From positions 310,001 to 374,000 of the forward strand of contig NZ_AUBW01000004.1 of assembly GCF_000429445.1 (NCBI RefSeq): a stretch of DNA of 64,000 nt, written 5' to 3'. The stretch's first letter is position 1. The number at the start of each line of letters is the position of its first letter. Shown piece by piece: positions 34,085 through 43,412 of the stretch. The stretch comes from Algoriphagus terrigena DSM 22685 (GTDB taxonomy: Bacteria > Bacteroidota > Bacteroidia > Cytophagales > Cyclobacteriaceae). The position numbers were made by a program, and so were the translations under genes. The notes below the pieces were generated by a model. The model saw only the letters and a list, made by a program, of their open reading frames with translations, searched no databases and was not told the DNA's origin.

Positions 34085-36484
34085 ATGAAAAAAATTCTAC
34101 TCCTTTTTCTCTTTTTGTGCGCACAAGCAGGCTGGGCTCAGACCGTCACTCCCAGCAAGCGGGAAGTGGTCGGGCGGGACGTCGGTCAGCTCAAAGGCAT
34201 CAAAATCTCAGGCAGGATCATCGACGAGATCACCGGAGAAGGCTTGGTCGGCGCCACGATCACCGTTCCCGAACTGAACCTGACCCGGGTCACAGATCCC
34301 AACGGGGGATTTGAGCTCACGCTCGATCGGGCCGAATACAACCTCCAATTCCGATACGTCGGCTACGAAACCATCGAATACCCAATCACTGCGGTAGGAG
34401 ACGGCAGGGTCTCTATCCGGATGATTCAGGAAGATTTTCAGCTGGACGATGTGGTGATCTTTGGGAGAGATCCTGAAAAAAACATCCGATCCACCGACAT
34501 CGGCGCGGTCACGCTGAGCATGAATACCATCAAGGAGCTGCCTCCATTTCTTGGAGAAGTCGATATCGTGCGGTCCCTCGCCACACTCCCCGGAGTCAGC
34601 CAAGTCGGAGAAGCTTCCTCGGGGCTCAATGTCCGTGGTGGTGGAGTAGACCAAAATCTGATTCAATTTGGTGGAGCACCGATCTACAATCCGTCTCACA
34701 TGTTTGGCCTTTTCACGGCTTTCAATGCCGAAATGGTCAATGATGTCACGCTTTACAAGGCGGTGGTACCAAGCCGATATGGTGGCCGGAGTTCTTCTAT
34801 TCTTGACATCCTGCCCAAAGCCGGGAGCGTGGACAAGTGGGGAGCAGACCTGATGGTGAGTAATTTTTCCGGAAAAGTGTCGGTGAACGGGCCGCTGATC
34901 AAAGACAAAGTGTCAATCTTGGGAGGATTCAGAATATCCTACATTAATTGGTTTCTTCAGACACTCAGCAATCCTACCGTCAAAAATTCCAACGCCAACT
35001 TTTACGACGGGAATCTGATCATCAATGCTCCGGTGTCCGACAACAACGAGTTCACCTACAGCTACTACACCAGTTACGATGATTTTGCTTTTTCCTCAGA
35101 CACCACCATTTCTTGGAAAAATACCGCCCATTCGCTCCAGTGGAAGAGCAAGCTGAGCGAAAAACTCAGCCTGGAGGCCTTGGGATATTACACCATCTAC
35201 GACTATGGAATCTTCAATGAGTCTGGGATCAATGATTTCACGATCGATTCAAATATCAAGGACCTGGGGGGAAAGCTCTATTTCTCCTACAATTTCAGCC
35301 CGACCAACAAGCTCTCGGCAGGAGGTTCCTTCAAACAAATCGAGATTCAGCCGGGAGAATTGATCCCTTCTGGGCAGGAGGAAATCCTCCCAAAGAAAGT
35401 GCAGGATGAATTTGGAAAAGAATATAGCTCCCACTTCCAGCATGAATTTGAGCTGGGCGAAAAACTCGGGTTTTCCTATGGTCTGAGGTACGATCTCTAC
35501 CAGTATCTAGGTCCGCGCGTGGTCAGAGAATATGCCGAAAACCAACCGATTTCAGACGGGAGCGCTATTTCGGAAACACAATACAATGACGGCAATGTCA
35601 TCCAAACCTACGATGGCCTGGGGCCAAGGGCATCGTTCCGATACTCCTTTGACAAGTCCAGCTCGGTCAAACTGGGGTATAACAAGATGTACCAGTTTAT
35701 CCATTTGGTGTCCAATACCGCCACGATTGCTCCCTCGGATGTCTGGAAGCTTAGTGATCAATTCCTCGAGCCACAGATTGCAGATCAATACTCTCTGGGA
35801 TTCTATAAAAACCTAAAGGGCAACATCTTCGAGACCTCGCTGGAGGTGTACTACAAAGACATCCAAAATGTGGTCGAATACAAAGACGGGGCTAACCTCA
35901 TTCTCCAAAATCACATCGAAACCGAACTGATCCCCGCAGAAGGCAAAGCCTATGGGGTGGAACTTTATGTGAAAAAGAATCTGGGGAGGCTCACCGGCTG
36001 GATTTCTTACACGTATTCCAGGTCGTTGAGACGGGTGATCACCCCCTACGAAGAGGAAAATATCAACGACGGTGAGTGGTACTCCTCCAACTTTGACAAG
36101 CCGCACGATCTGACTTTGATTGGGAACTACAAGATCAGCACCAATACCTCGGTGTCGGCGACATTCGGGTATAGTACTGGTCGTCCTGTGACTTTGCCTG
36201 CGGCAAAGTTTAACTACTTCGGCAATAGTCTGGCTTATTTTGACATGCGAAATCAGGACCGCTTGCCGGACTTCCATCGATTGGATTTGTCATTGAACTT
36301 CAAGCTGAAAGGCAACGGAAAGTTCTTTGATGGCAACTGGACCTTTTCATTGCTGAATGTGTATGGCCGAAAAAATCCCTTTTCCATCTATTTTGGTGAT
36401 GTAGCAGGAGCCCCGCCACAGGCACTGCGCCTGGCAATATTAGGGGTGCCACTTCCAAGTTTGAGCTATGCAATTAAATTTTAA
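34085..36484 (+). CDS. TonB-dependent receptor with carboxypeptidase-like regulatory domain
   Basis: The product has 799 residues from the ATG at 34085, chosen because it opens the signal peptide (MKKILLLFLFLCAQAGWAQ); a start 30 nt upstream overlaps the preceding gene. After cleavage there is a carboxypeptidase-like regulatory domain (about 40-125, KISGRIIDEITGEGLVGATI), then the plug (GEVDIVRSLATLPGVSQVGEASSGLNVRGGGVDQNLIQFGGAPIYNPSH, about 155-205) and a 22-strand-type barrel. The plug's VRGGG...NL motif is the form that usually accompanies DUF4249 lipoproteins, and such a gene follows after 4 nt. It is an outer-membrane importer powered by TonB; its ligand is unknown. Confidence 0.92.
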   Translation: MKKILLLFLFLCAQAGWAQTVTPSKREVVGRDVGQLKGIKISGRIIDEITGEGLVGATITVPELNLTRVTDPNGGFELTLDRAEYNLQFRYVGYETIEYPITAVGDGRVSIRMIQEDFQLDDVVIFGRDPEKNIRSTDIGAVTLSMNTIKELPPFLGEVDIVRSLATLPGVSQVGEASSGLNVRGGGVDQNLIQFGGAPIYNPSHMFGLFTAFNAEMVNDVTLYKAVVPSRYGGRSSSILDILPKAGSVDKWGADLMVSNFSGKVSVNGPLIKDKVSILGGFRISYINWFLQTLSNPTVKNSNANFYDGNLIINAPVSDNNEFTYSYYTSYDDFAFSSDTTISWKNTAHSLQWKSKLSEKLSLEALGYYTIYDYGIFNESGINDFTIDSNIKDLGGKLYFSYNFSPTNKLSAGGSFKQIEIQPGELIPSGQEEILPKKVQDEFGKEYSSHFQHEFELGEKLGFSYGLRYDLYQYLGPRVVREYAENQPISDGSAISETQYNDGNVIQTYDGLGPRASFRYSFDKSSSVKLGYNKMYQFIHLVSNTATIAPSDVWKLSDQFLEPQIADQYSLGFYKNLKGNIFETSLEVYYKDIQNVVEYKDGANLILQNHIETELIPAEGKAYGVELYVKKNLGRLTGWISYTYSRSLRRVITPYEEENINDGEWYSSNFDKPHDLTLIGNYKISTNTSVSATFGYSTGRPVTLPAAKFNYFGNSLAYFDMRNQDRLPDFHRLDLSLNFKLKGNGKFFDGNWTFSLLNVYGRKNPFSIYFGDVAGAPPQALRLAILGVPLPSLSYAIKF

Positions 36485-36488
36485 CCCG

Positions 36489-37538
36489 ATGCTAAGACGA
36501 CTGGTCTATATCCTGCTACTGATCCCCATCGCATGCATCGACCCTTATCAAGTTGAGGTGCCGGAGGGAGAGCAATTGCTTACGGTGGAAGGGATGATTC
36601 ATACCGGAGTCGGTCCTCAAGCAATAACAATCACGCGAAGCGTCACTTATGGAAGTATCTTTGAGGCTCTCATTCGCCCCGTTTCTGGCGCAACGGTGGT
36701 CATCAGAGACAATGAAGGCAGCGTAACTTTTTTGGAAGAAGGTACTGAAGCACGGGGAGTTTATTTTACTCCGATAGATTTTCGCGCAGAAATCGGAAAA
36801 TCTTACAACTTACAGATCCAACTCAGCGACGGAAAGGTCTATAGTTCTCTTCCCGAACGGGTGGAATCGGCACCTGAAATCGAAGAGATTTCATTGAAGA
36901 CCGTCACTATTCCTGTCGAGGGTGAAACAAATCCACGATCGGGAGTTCAGCTAGTCTCTGAAATCAACGATCCTGCAGATCAAAACAACTTTTATTTCTG
37001 GAGATTGAGTCCGATTGTACATGTATTGGAAACCCGGCCGGATCTATTTGTCATCCGTGAAACCCGGACCCCAGCTCCCAAAGCTTGCTGCAATGTCTGT
37101 TATAGAACCGAATACACCGGCAATCAAAGTCTGTTTATTGCTCAAGATGACAATTTCAATGGACTGTCCACCCGAATTCCCGCAGCATTCATTGAGGACA
37201 ATGGACTGCGATTTGTCAATAAACTACGGGTGGATCTCAAGCAATACGCTGTGTCACAAGAAGCCTATCGATTTCTTCGCCTGGTCAAGCAGCAGGCGGA
37301 AATCAGCGGATCAATATTTGATCCTCCTCCGGCTACGATCCGTGGAAACATGATCAGTCTGGACAATCCTGACGAGGTGGTTTTGGGATATTTTATGGCC
37401 GCGGGCGAAAGCACCAAAAGAATATACATTGACAAATCAGATCTTACTTTCCGACAAAATGCAGGAATTGTTCCGGACGATTGCCGAGAAGAGGATGGAG
37501 CCGATATCAATCCGCCATCTGATTGGAATCCTGATTAA
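36489..37538 (+). CDS. DUF4249 lipoprotein
   Basis: The product has 349 residues from the ATG at 36489; a start at 36468 would overlap the receptor gene by 17 nt and put seven extra residues before the signal peptide. The N-terminus MLRRLVYILLLIPIAC is a lipoprotein signal, followed by IDPYQVEVPEGEQLLTVEGMI, a typical DUF4249 opening. A C-x2-C pair occurs in KACCNVCYRTEYTGNQS, and the LRVDLKQYAVSQEAYRFLRLVKQQAEISGSIFDPPPATIRGNM block (split) is the best-conserved part of the family. Members are surface or periplasmic lipoproteins encoded next to TonB receptors; they are presumed to help ligand capture. It is the last gene of this cassette. Confidence 0.9.
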   Translation: MLRRLVYILLLIPIACIDPYQVEVPEGEQLLTVEGMIHTGVGPQAITITRSVTYGSIFEALIRPVSGATVVIRDNEGSVTFLEEGTEARGVYFTPIDFRAEIGKSYNLQIQLSDGKVYSSLPERVESAPEIEEISLKTVTIPVEGETNPRSGVQLVSEINDPADQNNFYFWRLSPIVHVLETRPDLFVIRETRTPAPKACCNVCYRTEYTGNQSLFIAQDDNFNGLSTRIPAAFIEDNGLRFVNKLRVDLKQYAVSQEAYRFLRLVKQQAEISGSIFDPPPATIRGNMISLDNPDEVVLGYFMAAGESTKRIYIDKSDLTFRQNAGIVPDDCREEDGADINPPSDWNPD

Positions 37539-37561
37539 AAATCCGCTTTCTGATTTCTCAA

Positions 37562-38887
37562 CTAGTGAATCCTCTCTTCAAATCCGATTCCTTTTTTTCC
37601 CAGTTCTTCCAAAATCGGCTCATATAGCGCGGGAATGACTGGGATATGCAGTCCCGTGAGTTGAATTTTCCCATCCAAAAACAGATCTACAGCAATCGCC
37701 AACGGCAGACCGACCGTCATTGCCATGGCCGTGTGAACCGAGTCCTGCCCAAAACTCACCAAGCTCGAGCTTATCTTCTTAATCCCCTCCGACGTCTTGA
37801 TCTCAAATAAATGCTGCATCACGATCATGTCCCGATCCTCAGGCTGAAGCTCCCAGTCGATCTCCAGAATGGCCTGCAAAAGTTGGGCTGGTGATCCTTT
37901 CGTCTTGGGGAGTTTTCTGTTTTCAAAAAATCCCAGCCACTGGATCTTTTCAAAAGCCGGGAAATCCAGATCAGGGATCAATTCTGCTAGTTTTTCTTCG
38001 ACTGACAATTCGGGATGATAGGGAAGAAAGGCATTCAAAAACTGCCTCAGCGTCGTCCCTTGCGGCATCTCCAGTTGAAAGGAGTCATCGGTCATGCCTA
38101 GCTGGACAAAGACATCCCAGGCTTTGCAAAAGCCTCCCCTACGCAACGTCCCGCGAAGCATAGTCGGAATATCCTCGAGTCCATACACCTGTCGATAGCT
38201 GAGTGAATCCCGGTTGGGATACCCGTCAAAATCCCCCAAGCCGCGAAATCTAATCGTCTCGGTCCGTTTAAAAAGCTGGTGATAGGGCACAAATTTCAGT
38301 TCGCCATTTTCGATGTAGCGGGAGGTAGCCTGGCCGGCCAAAACCACATTTCTGGGGTTCCAGGTGAACTTGTACTTCCATGGATTATCCTCGCTCTCGG
38401 GAGCCAACAGGCCACCACAGTAAGACTTGAAAGAGACGATTTCCTCGCCCTTTGCCTTGGCTTCGTCGATAATCTTCATCGCCGACATGTGGTCAATTCC
38501 GGGATCCAATCCACACTCATTCAGGAAGAAAAGCCCTTTTCGATCGATCTCAGCCCTCATTTCCCTCATCGCTCCAGACTCGTAAGAAGCCGAGAAAAAG
38601 TGCTTTCCCAATTCCAGACAATCCGCCGCAATCAGCGGATGCATGAAAGCGGGAAGCATGGAGATGACCACGTCCGCTTCAGAAATCAGCGTTCTCCGCT
38701 TCTGCTCATCCTGCGTGTCCAGCTGCGAGGCGCGCGTGCCGGATCTATCTTGAAGTTTGTCCTGGGCAGCATCCAAGTCTAAGTCAGCAAGAATCAGCGT
38801 GCGCCCTTTTGGTCCGCAACTGTCTGCCAGATAATCAATCAAAAAAGTGGAGGACTTCCCAGCTCCAAGGATCAAAATCGTGTTCAT
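37562..38887 (-). CDS. Saccharopine dehydrogenase family protein
   Basis: The 441-residue cytoplasmic oxidoreductase has an N-terminal Rossmann fold (ILILGAGKSSTFLIDYL, residues 4-20, with the GAGKSS dinucleotide loop). A catalytic/dimerisation domain typical of saccharopine reductase (LYS9-like) and related homospermidine synthases follows. Other family segments are DVVISMLPAFMHPLIA (about 73-88), ECGLDPGIDHMSAMKIID (about 124-141) and the YCGGL loop. The reaction in this family is NAD(P)-dependent formation or cleavage of saccharopine. In Bacteroidota, lysine catabolism or a related reductive amination is plausible. The downstream surface cassette converges on it with only 23 nt between stops. 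Confidence 0.87.
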   Translation of the reverse strand: MNTILILGAGKSSTFLIDYLADSCGPKGRTLILADLDLDAAQDKLQDRSGTRASQLDTQDEQKRRTLISEADVVISMLPAFMHPLIAADCLELGKHFFSASYESGAMREMRAEIDRKGLFFLNECGLDPGIDHMSAMKIIDEAKAKGEEIVSFKSYCGGLLAPESEDNPWKYKFTWNPRNVVLAGQATSRYIENGELKFVPYHQLFKRTETIRFRGLGDFDGYPNRDSLSYRQVYGLEDIPTMLRGTLRRGGFCKAWDVFVQLGMTDDSFQLEMPQGTTLRQFLNAFLPYHPELSVEEKLAELIPDLDFPAFEKIQWLGFFENRKLPKTKGSPAQLLQAILEIDWELQPEDRDMIVMQHLFEIKTSEGIKKISSSLVSFGQDSVHTAMAMTVGLPLAIAVDLFLDGKIQLTGLHIPVIPALYEPILEELGKKGIGFEERIH

Positions 38888-39004
38888 CTTTCTAGGTTTA
38901 CGAGGCTAAATTGGGAATATTTTCGGCTGAAAAATTCAGGCCCACCGGAATTCAGCAACAATTCCCTATTTTGAAACTCCCTTTTTGCCTAAATCGAAAG
39001 CAGC

Positions 39005-39487
39005 TTGAAAAAGATAATTCTCAGTTCAGAGATCGAGGAGCTAAGTCCCGAGGAATTGGATCATGTGGAGCAGACCTTGCTTTCAAGAGCTCAAAGCGTA
39101 GCCAAGATGGCCTATTCGCCCTATTCTGATTTCAATGTCGGTGCGGCCGTATTGCTGGAAAACGGTGAAGTCCTCCAATCATCCAACCAGGAAAATGTCA
39201 GCTTCCCCGCCGGATCCTGTGCGGAGCGCCTGGTCTTGGGCTATGCAGGCGCTAATTATCCAAATTCAGCTCCGGTGATGCTGGCCATTGTGGCCAAGCG
39301 GGCGGCGGATGAATCTTGGGCAGAGGTCTCCCCCTGCGGCATTTGTCGGCAGACGATCAACGAAGCCGAAAAGCGTTTCGGAAAAGCCGTCACCCTGCTA
39401 GTGCTGAAGGCAAATGGAAGCATTCTAAGGATAAAAGGAATATCTCCTCTCTTGCCGCTCAAGTTCAATGACCTTAAGTCTGGATAA
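39005..39487 (+). CDS. cdd: Cytidine deaminase
   Basis: This 160-residue zinc enzyme deaminates cytidine and deoxycytidine in pyrimidine salvage. The zinc site is Cys72 with the proton-shuttle Glu74 (SCAER), and Cys111 and Cys114 (PCGICRQ). The YSPYSDFNVGAAVL substrate segment is at residues 37-50. The start is a TTG at 39005: the next in-frame ATG (residue 35) would remove the helix that precedes the YSPYS segment in all family members, and the product opens MKKIILSS as related enzymes do. The gene lies alone between divergent and unrelated neighbours. Confidence 0.93.
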   Translation: MKKIILSSEIEELSPEELDHVEQTLLSRAQSVAKMAYSPYSDFNVGAAVLLENGEVLQSSNQENVSFPAGSCAERLVLGYAGANYPNSAPVMLAIVAKRAADESWAEVSPCGICRQTINEAEKRFGKAVTLLVLKANGSILRIKGISPLLPLKFNDLKSG

Positions 39488-39565
39488 TGTTTGTTTAGTT
39501 ACATTTTGGAAACTTAACAAGGTCTTATTATATTTAAATAGGCACAAATCTTAAACTCTGAGGCT

Positions 39566-39865
39566 ATGATCTTCACCGCAATTCTTTTTTTCGTTTTGGG
39601 AGCATTGGTGAAATACGGGAAAATGTATTTTCTGATCGCAGGTTACAATACCATGTCATCTAATGAAAAGGATAGAGTCAATGTGGAAGCTGTAGCCGAT
39701 GTATTCCGCAATGCGATGTTCGGGATGGCTTTGGTGATTCTCACAGGTTACATGGTCAGCAAATTCACCGGCGATCCTTCCATTCAGCAGACGGTATTCT
39801 TCGCCGCTATTTTTATTGGAATGCCTTACCTCATCATAGCCTCTAACCTAAAAAAGAATAAGTAG
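39566..39865 (+). CDS. DUF3784 small membrane protein
   Basis: The 99-residue protein has three hydrophobic segments (about 1-22, 50-66 and 74-93) and the signature of DUF3784, LGALVKYGKMYFLIAGYNTMS with a following EKDRVNVEAVADVFR (about residues 11-48). The family is widespread in Firmicutes and Bacteroidota and has no known function. It ends in a basic tail (NLKKNK). The gene is isolated, with the esterase gene starting 78 nt later on the same strand. Confidence 0.85.
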   Translation: MIFTAILFFVLGALVKYGKMYFLIAGYNTMSSNEKDRVNVEAVADVFRNAMFGMALVILTGYMVSKFTGDPSIQQTVFFAAIFIGMPYLIIASNLKKNK

Positions 39866-39943
39866 GCGGCGTCCGTACTGAGCTTCTTCAATCAAAGGAA
39901 CTATCTTCGGCTTTTCCCACTGAAAATCTAGCATCGATAAAAG

Positions 39944-40591
39944 ATGAAGCAGACGATCCGATTCATCTACGAAGCACACTATCACCTGTCGCAAGAGCCA
40001 ACGTTCGAAGAAAAAGAGATTTGGCTTGTAATGCACGGATACGGGCAATTGGCAGAGTTTTTCGTCCGAAAATTCAAGACGGTTTTCTCTCCTGAGAGGC
40101 TCTTCATCGCTCCCGAAGGCACGAATTACAATTACCTGGAGGGATTTCAGGGACGGGTCGGTGCCAACTGGATGACCAAGCATGAGCGTGAGACTGCCAT
40201 CGAAAACAATCACCGGTTTTTAGACACGCTGATCGAATCCTTTCTTGAAAAATACCCACACCGACCGACGGTTCATGTGCTGGGATTTTCTCAGGGAGCG
40301 GCCACGGTCACACGTTGGGCGAGCCATTGGCAGGGTAAAATAGACACGCTAGTGCTTTGGGCGGGCGGATTCGCATTGGACATGGACTTGGCTGTAGCCA
40401 AAGAAGCTTTCCTGGAGACCGAGATTTTCTTAGCGCTCGGAGACCAAGACGAACTGATCTCAGCAGACAACATTCAGAAACAGGAAGAGCTGATTTCCCA
40501 GCTGGGAAAGGAGATCCATCGACTTTCATACCCGGGCGGTCATGAATTGGAATCCACTCTGCTAGAGAAAATCATAAATCGACAGAAATGA
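39944..40591 (+). CDS. Alpha/beta hydrolase (phospholipase/carboxylesterase family)
   Basis: The 215-residue cytoplasmic serine hydrolase has the nucleophile elbow GFSQGA (Ser116), the acid Asp169 in LGDQDELI and the base His200 in PGGHELE, spaced as in the short carboxylesterase/phospholipase family. MHGYGQLAEFF (30-40) is the oxyanion-hole region. Members hydrolyse short acyl esters or lysophospholipids; the true substrate is not predictable. No signal peptide is present. It is a single gene between a DUF3784 gene and the UPF0158 gene. Confidence 0.88.
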   Translation: MKQTIRFIYEAHYHLSQEPTFEEKEIWLVMHGYGQLAEFFVRKFKTVFSPERLFIAPEGTNYNYLEGFQGRVGANWMTKHERETAIENNHRFLDTLIESFLEKYPHRPTVHVLGFSQGAATVTRWASHWQGKIDTLVLWAGGFALDMDLAVAKEAFLETEIFLALGDQDELISADNIQKQEELISQLGKEIHRLSYPGGHELESTLLEKIINRQK

Positions 40592-40632
40592 GGGTATTTT
40601 TTTGGCTTTCAGATTGCTAACATTCAAACAAA

Positions 40633-40662
40633 TTGCTGAAATTTCAACATTCATTATTTTTG
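40633..40662 (+). promoter_or_regulatory. Well-spaced Bacteroidota-type promoter before the UPF0158 gene
   Basis: TTG at 40633-40635 and TATTTTTG at 40655-40662 are separated by 19 nt, the usual spacing. The start codon is 20 nt downstream. Confidence 0.6.
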
Positions 40663-40681
40663 ATAATCTTGAAACCAATCC

Positions 40682-41119
40682 ATGCTTTCGCTTACTGAAA
40701 AAGAGGTAGATGCTATCGCTACCCAATTATTGAAAGGAATGATCTGCTTCTATCAAATTGATAAGAAGAAAGTTCACCAGATGCCTGATGACGAAGACTA
40801 TTTCAACTACGACCTGACTCCGGACGAGGAGGATACCCTGGATGAAATCGATGAAGATCCGGACAATTTCGCCGAGTTTACCAAGATGGAGCCGTCGCAG
40901 GAGCATCAGATGATGCAGGACTTCATCGACCGAAAGGTCAAGGAAAAGAGCCTTGCCGAAGATCTAGTCAACGCGCTCAGCAAACCAAAGGCTGCTACCG
41001 GATTTAAGTTTGTGATTGACGGGTCGAAATACAAAAGCGAATGGATCGAATACCGCAAAGACAAATACCTCGATTGGGTGAAGGAGCAGGTCGACGCCTT
41101 CAACTACGCAGAAGAGTAA
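40682..41119 (+). CDS. UPF0158 family protein
   Basis: The 145-residue acidic cytoplasmic protein matches UPF0158 by length and by segments VHQMPDDEDYFNYDL, FTKMEPSQEHQMMQDFI and GFKFVIDGSKYKSEWIEYR with a final YLDWVKEQV. The family's role is not established. The protein has a very acidic stretch at about 36-65 (DEDY ... EEDTLDEIDEDPDNFAEF). It has its own promoter and terminator, so it is monocistronic. Confidence 0.87.
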   Translation: MLSLTEKEVDAIATQLLKGMICFYQIDKKKVHQMPDDEDYFNYDLTPDEEDTLDEIDEDPDNFAEFTKMEPSQEHQMMQDFIDRKVKEKSLAEDLVNALSKPKAATGFKFVIDGSKYKSEWIEYRKDKYLDWVKEQVDAFNYAEE

Positions 41120-41150
41120 CATTGATGCTATTCTCCTACTAAAACTAAAC

Positions 41151-41180
41151 ACCGCCCCAAGGTCTTTTCGGGCGGTTTTT
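41151..41180 (+). terminator. Terminator of the UPF0158 gene
   Basis: A 7-bp stem (ACCGCCC at 41151-41157 with GGGCGGT at 41170-41176) is followed by five T. Confidence 0.8.
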
Positions 41181-41209
41181 CATTTTCATTCTATTTGCAA
41201 GCTTGCGCA

Positions 41210-41692
41210 ATGACTCGGTTTTCTATCAGAAACACGCTGATGCCAGGCGATCTTGGACAGGTCGCCTATCTCCATGGGAAAATCTATGCCGAGGAACACG
41301 GTTTCAGTTTCGGCTTCGAAACCTACGTAATGGAAAGTCTCGTGGAATTTTATACACAGTATGACCCGGAAAGAGACCGCGTTTGGGTCGTAGAAAGTCA
41401 GGAGAAGATGGTGGGATTCCTGTCGCTGATGCACCGGCCCGAAAATCAGGCCCAATTGCGGTTTTTCATCTTGGAGAAGGACTATCGGGGAGTCGGTTTG
41501 GGAAAAGAACTCATGAAAGAATGGATGGCTTTTTTCCGTGAACAAGGATATTCAGCCGCCTACCTTTATACCACCTCAGGTCTTGATTCGGCGGCGCATC
41601 TTTACGAAAGCGTCGGATTCCGCAAAGTTTCCGAAAAACAGTCCGAGGATTTCGGAGTTCCTCTCCATGAAATTCTCTACCGATTACCTTAA
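41210..41692 (+). CDS. GNAT family N-acetyltransferase
   Basis: This 160-residue acetyltransferase starts at the ATG at 41210. The acetyl-CoA pyrophosphate loop is RGVGLG at residues 93-98 in LEKDYRGVGLGKELMKEWM. It is preceded by the beta-4 strand LRFFIL and followed by AAYLYTTSGLDSAAHLYESVGFRKV, the typical motif B with the conserved Tyr. The N-terminal part (HGKIYAEEHGFSFGFETYV) resembles the GNAT proteins often fused to MarR regulators, but no MarR domain is present. The acceptor is unknown. The M1 peptidase gene begins 19 nt after the stop. Confidence 0.88.
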   Translation: MTRFSIRNTLMPGDLGQVAYLHGKIYAEEHGFSFGFETYVMESLVEFYTQYDPERDRVWVVESQEKMVGFLSLMHRPENQAQLRFFILEKDYRGVGLGKELMKEWMAFFREQGYSAAYLYTTSGLDSAAHLYESVGFRKVSEKQSEDFGVPLHEILYRLP

Positions 41693-41711
41693 AGTAAAAC
41701 ACCTTTTCTCT

Positions 41712-43286
41712 ATGAAAAAGCCAGCCTTTCTCTTACTGTTTACACTTTTTACCCACTTCACAATCGCTCAAGGCTGGGACTGGGGCGGACCAATCGATCC
41801 ACTTCAGGCCAAGTATAAAGTGACCCACTACCGCCTGGAGCTAGAGCTCCTTCCCGAAACCCAAAGTATCGAGGGCTCTAACACGATTACTTTTTCGGCC
41901 AAGGAAAAGCTGGATACCATCCGCCTCAACCTGATCGACGAGTATCAGGTAGACAAAGTGTTAATGGATGGAAAAGAGGTGAAGTTTTCCCACCAAGACG
42001 ACATCTTGGACATCCTTCCAGTCGATTGTACCTGCGATCAGGTGAAGGTTTTCTATGGAGGAAAAACTCCCATTGCGCAAAATCCACCCTGGGAAGGGGG
42101 CTTCACCTGGGAAAAGGATCAACTCGACAATCACTGGATGGGCTTGTCGGCACAGGCTGAAGGCTCGAAGATCTTCATGCCCGCCTGGGATCACCCGTCG
42201 AATGAGCCGGAAAACGGCATCGACATCATTCTCACCGCTCCCAAACCCTATTTTGTGGCGTCAAATGGTAGGCTGATCGACACCAAAGAAAGTGACGACA
42301 AGATCACCTACCACTGGTCCACCGACTATCCGATCAACGTGTACAACGTCAACTTCACGATGGGAATCTTTCAGGAAGCAAAGTTGGCTTTCCAGTCTGT
42401 CTCCGGAAAAACCATCCCCATGCACGTCTGGGTGCTACAGGAAAATCGAGCGAAAGCTGAGGCACTCTTGCAAGTGCTCAAAGTGAATGCAGAAACCCAC
42501 GAAAAGTACTTCGGCGAGTTTCCTTTTCCCGATGATAAAATCGCAATTGTAGAGACGCCATACCTCGGCATGGAGCATCAGACGATCAATGCCTATGGCA
42601 ACAATTTCCAGTTTGTCCCGATGGGGAAAACCCAATACGACTGGCTGCTGCACCACGAGCTGGGCCACGAGTGGTTTGGCAACAAAGTCACCGTGGCCGA
42701 CTTTGCCGATCTCTGGATCCAAGAAGGGATCACTGCCTACGGGGATTGGCTGTTTTACTGGGAGCATGGCGGGCCAGAAGCCTACTTTGCCAAAGCAAAA
42801 GCAGAGGCCAAGCATCTGCCTCACGCACTACCGGTAGTCAGCCCGCCCAACTCCACCGAGGAGGAAGCTTACCACGGGGAAATCTATTCCAAAGGCGCCA
42901 TGGTCATGCATTCACTACGTGGAATTTTGGGTGATGAGATCTTTTTTCCGATGCTCAAAGCCTTTGCTTCCGATGATCGATTTACCTACCTGAACTTGGT
43001 AAGCACGCAGGATTTCACGGATTTTGCACAGTCCTATTCCGGCCAAAATCTGCAGGGATTTTTTGACTTGTATCTCTATACCGTGGATCTCCCAACAATC
43101 AAGATGAGCAAGAAAGGCAAATCCGGCTATGCGATTTCGCTTCAGGGAATTGACTTCACTATGCCGGTAGAGATACAGACTTCCGAAGGGCTGATCAAAG
43201 TACCCCTCGGACCAAAGGCGACGGAGGTGACAAGCACCACTCCCCCAATCGTCGACCCCAAGGGCTGGATCATGATGGAAAAATAA
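41712..43286 (+). CDS. M1 family metallopeptidase, exported
   Basis: The product has 524 residues from the ATG at 41712, chosen because it opens a signal peptide (MKKPAFLLLFTLFTHFTIAQ). The catalytic zinc site is H315-E-L-G-H319 with the distal Glu338 in WIQEGI, the HEXXH-x18-E spacing of M1 enzymes. The exopeptidase motif usually written GxMEN appears here as LGMEHQTINAYG (285-296), the form seen in a Bacteroidota subgroup, so aminopeptidase activity is likely but specificity is unclear. It is much shorter than full-length aminopeptidase N because it lacks the C-terminal helical superdomain. The GNAT gene just upstream may be co-transcribed. Confidence 0.91.
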   Translation: MKKPAFLLLFTLFTHFTIAQGWDWGGPIDPLQAKYKVTHYRLELELLPETQSIEGSNTITFSAKEKLDTIRLNLIDEYQVDKVLMDGKEVKFSHQDDILDILPVDCTCDQVKVFYGGKTPIAQNPPWEGGFTWEKDQLDNHWMGLSAQAEGSKIFMPAWDHPSNEPENGIDIILTAPKPYFVASNGRLIDTKESDDKITYHWSTDYPINVYNVNFTMGIFQEAKLAFQSVSGKTIPMHVWVLQENRAKAEALLQVLKVNAETHEKYFGEFPFPDDKIAIVETPYLGMEHQTINAYGNNFQFVPMGKTQYDWLLHHELGHEWFGNKVTVADFADLWIQEGITAYGDWLFYWEHGGPEAYFAKAKAEAKHLPHALPVVSPPNSTEEEAYHGEIYSKGAMVMHSLRGILGDEIFFPMLKAFASDDRFTYLNLVSTQDFTDFAQSYSGQNLQGFFDLYLYTVDLPTIKMSKKGKSGYAISLQGIDFTMPVEIQTSEGLIKVPLGPKATEVTSTTPPIVDPKGWIMMEK

Positions 43287-43412
43287 TTCGGGCTCTTTCA
43301 CATTGTGGTTTGATTTTGGTGATTCCTGCCCCGCAGCTTGGATTGTTTTCGTGCTTTTAGTTTATTGAAAGCTACCTGCTGCTTAGTTTTTTTTCACTAA
43401 ACCACTACCTAG

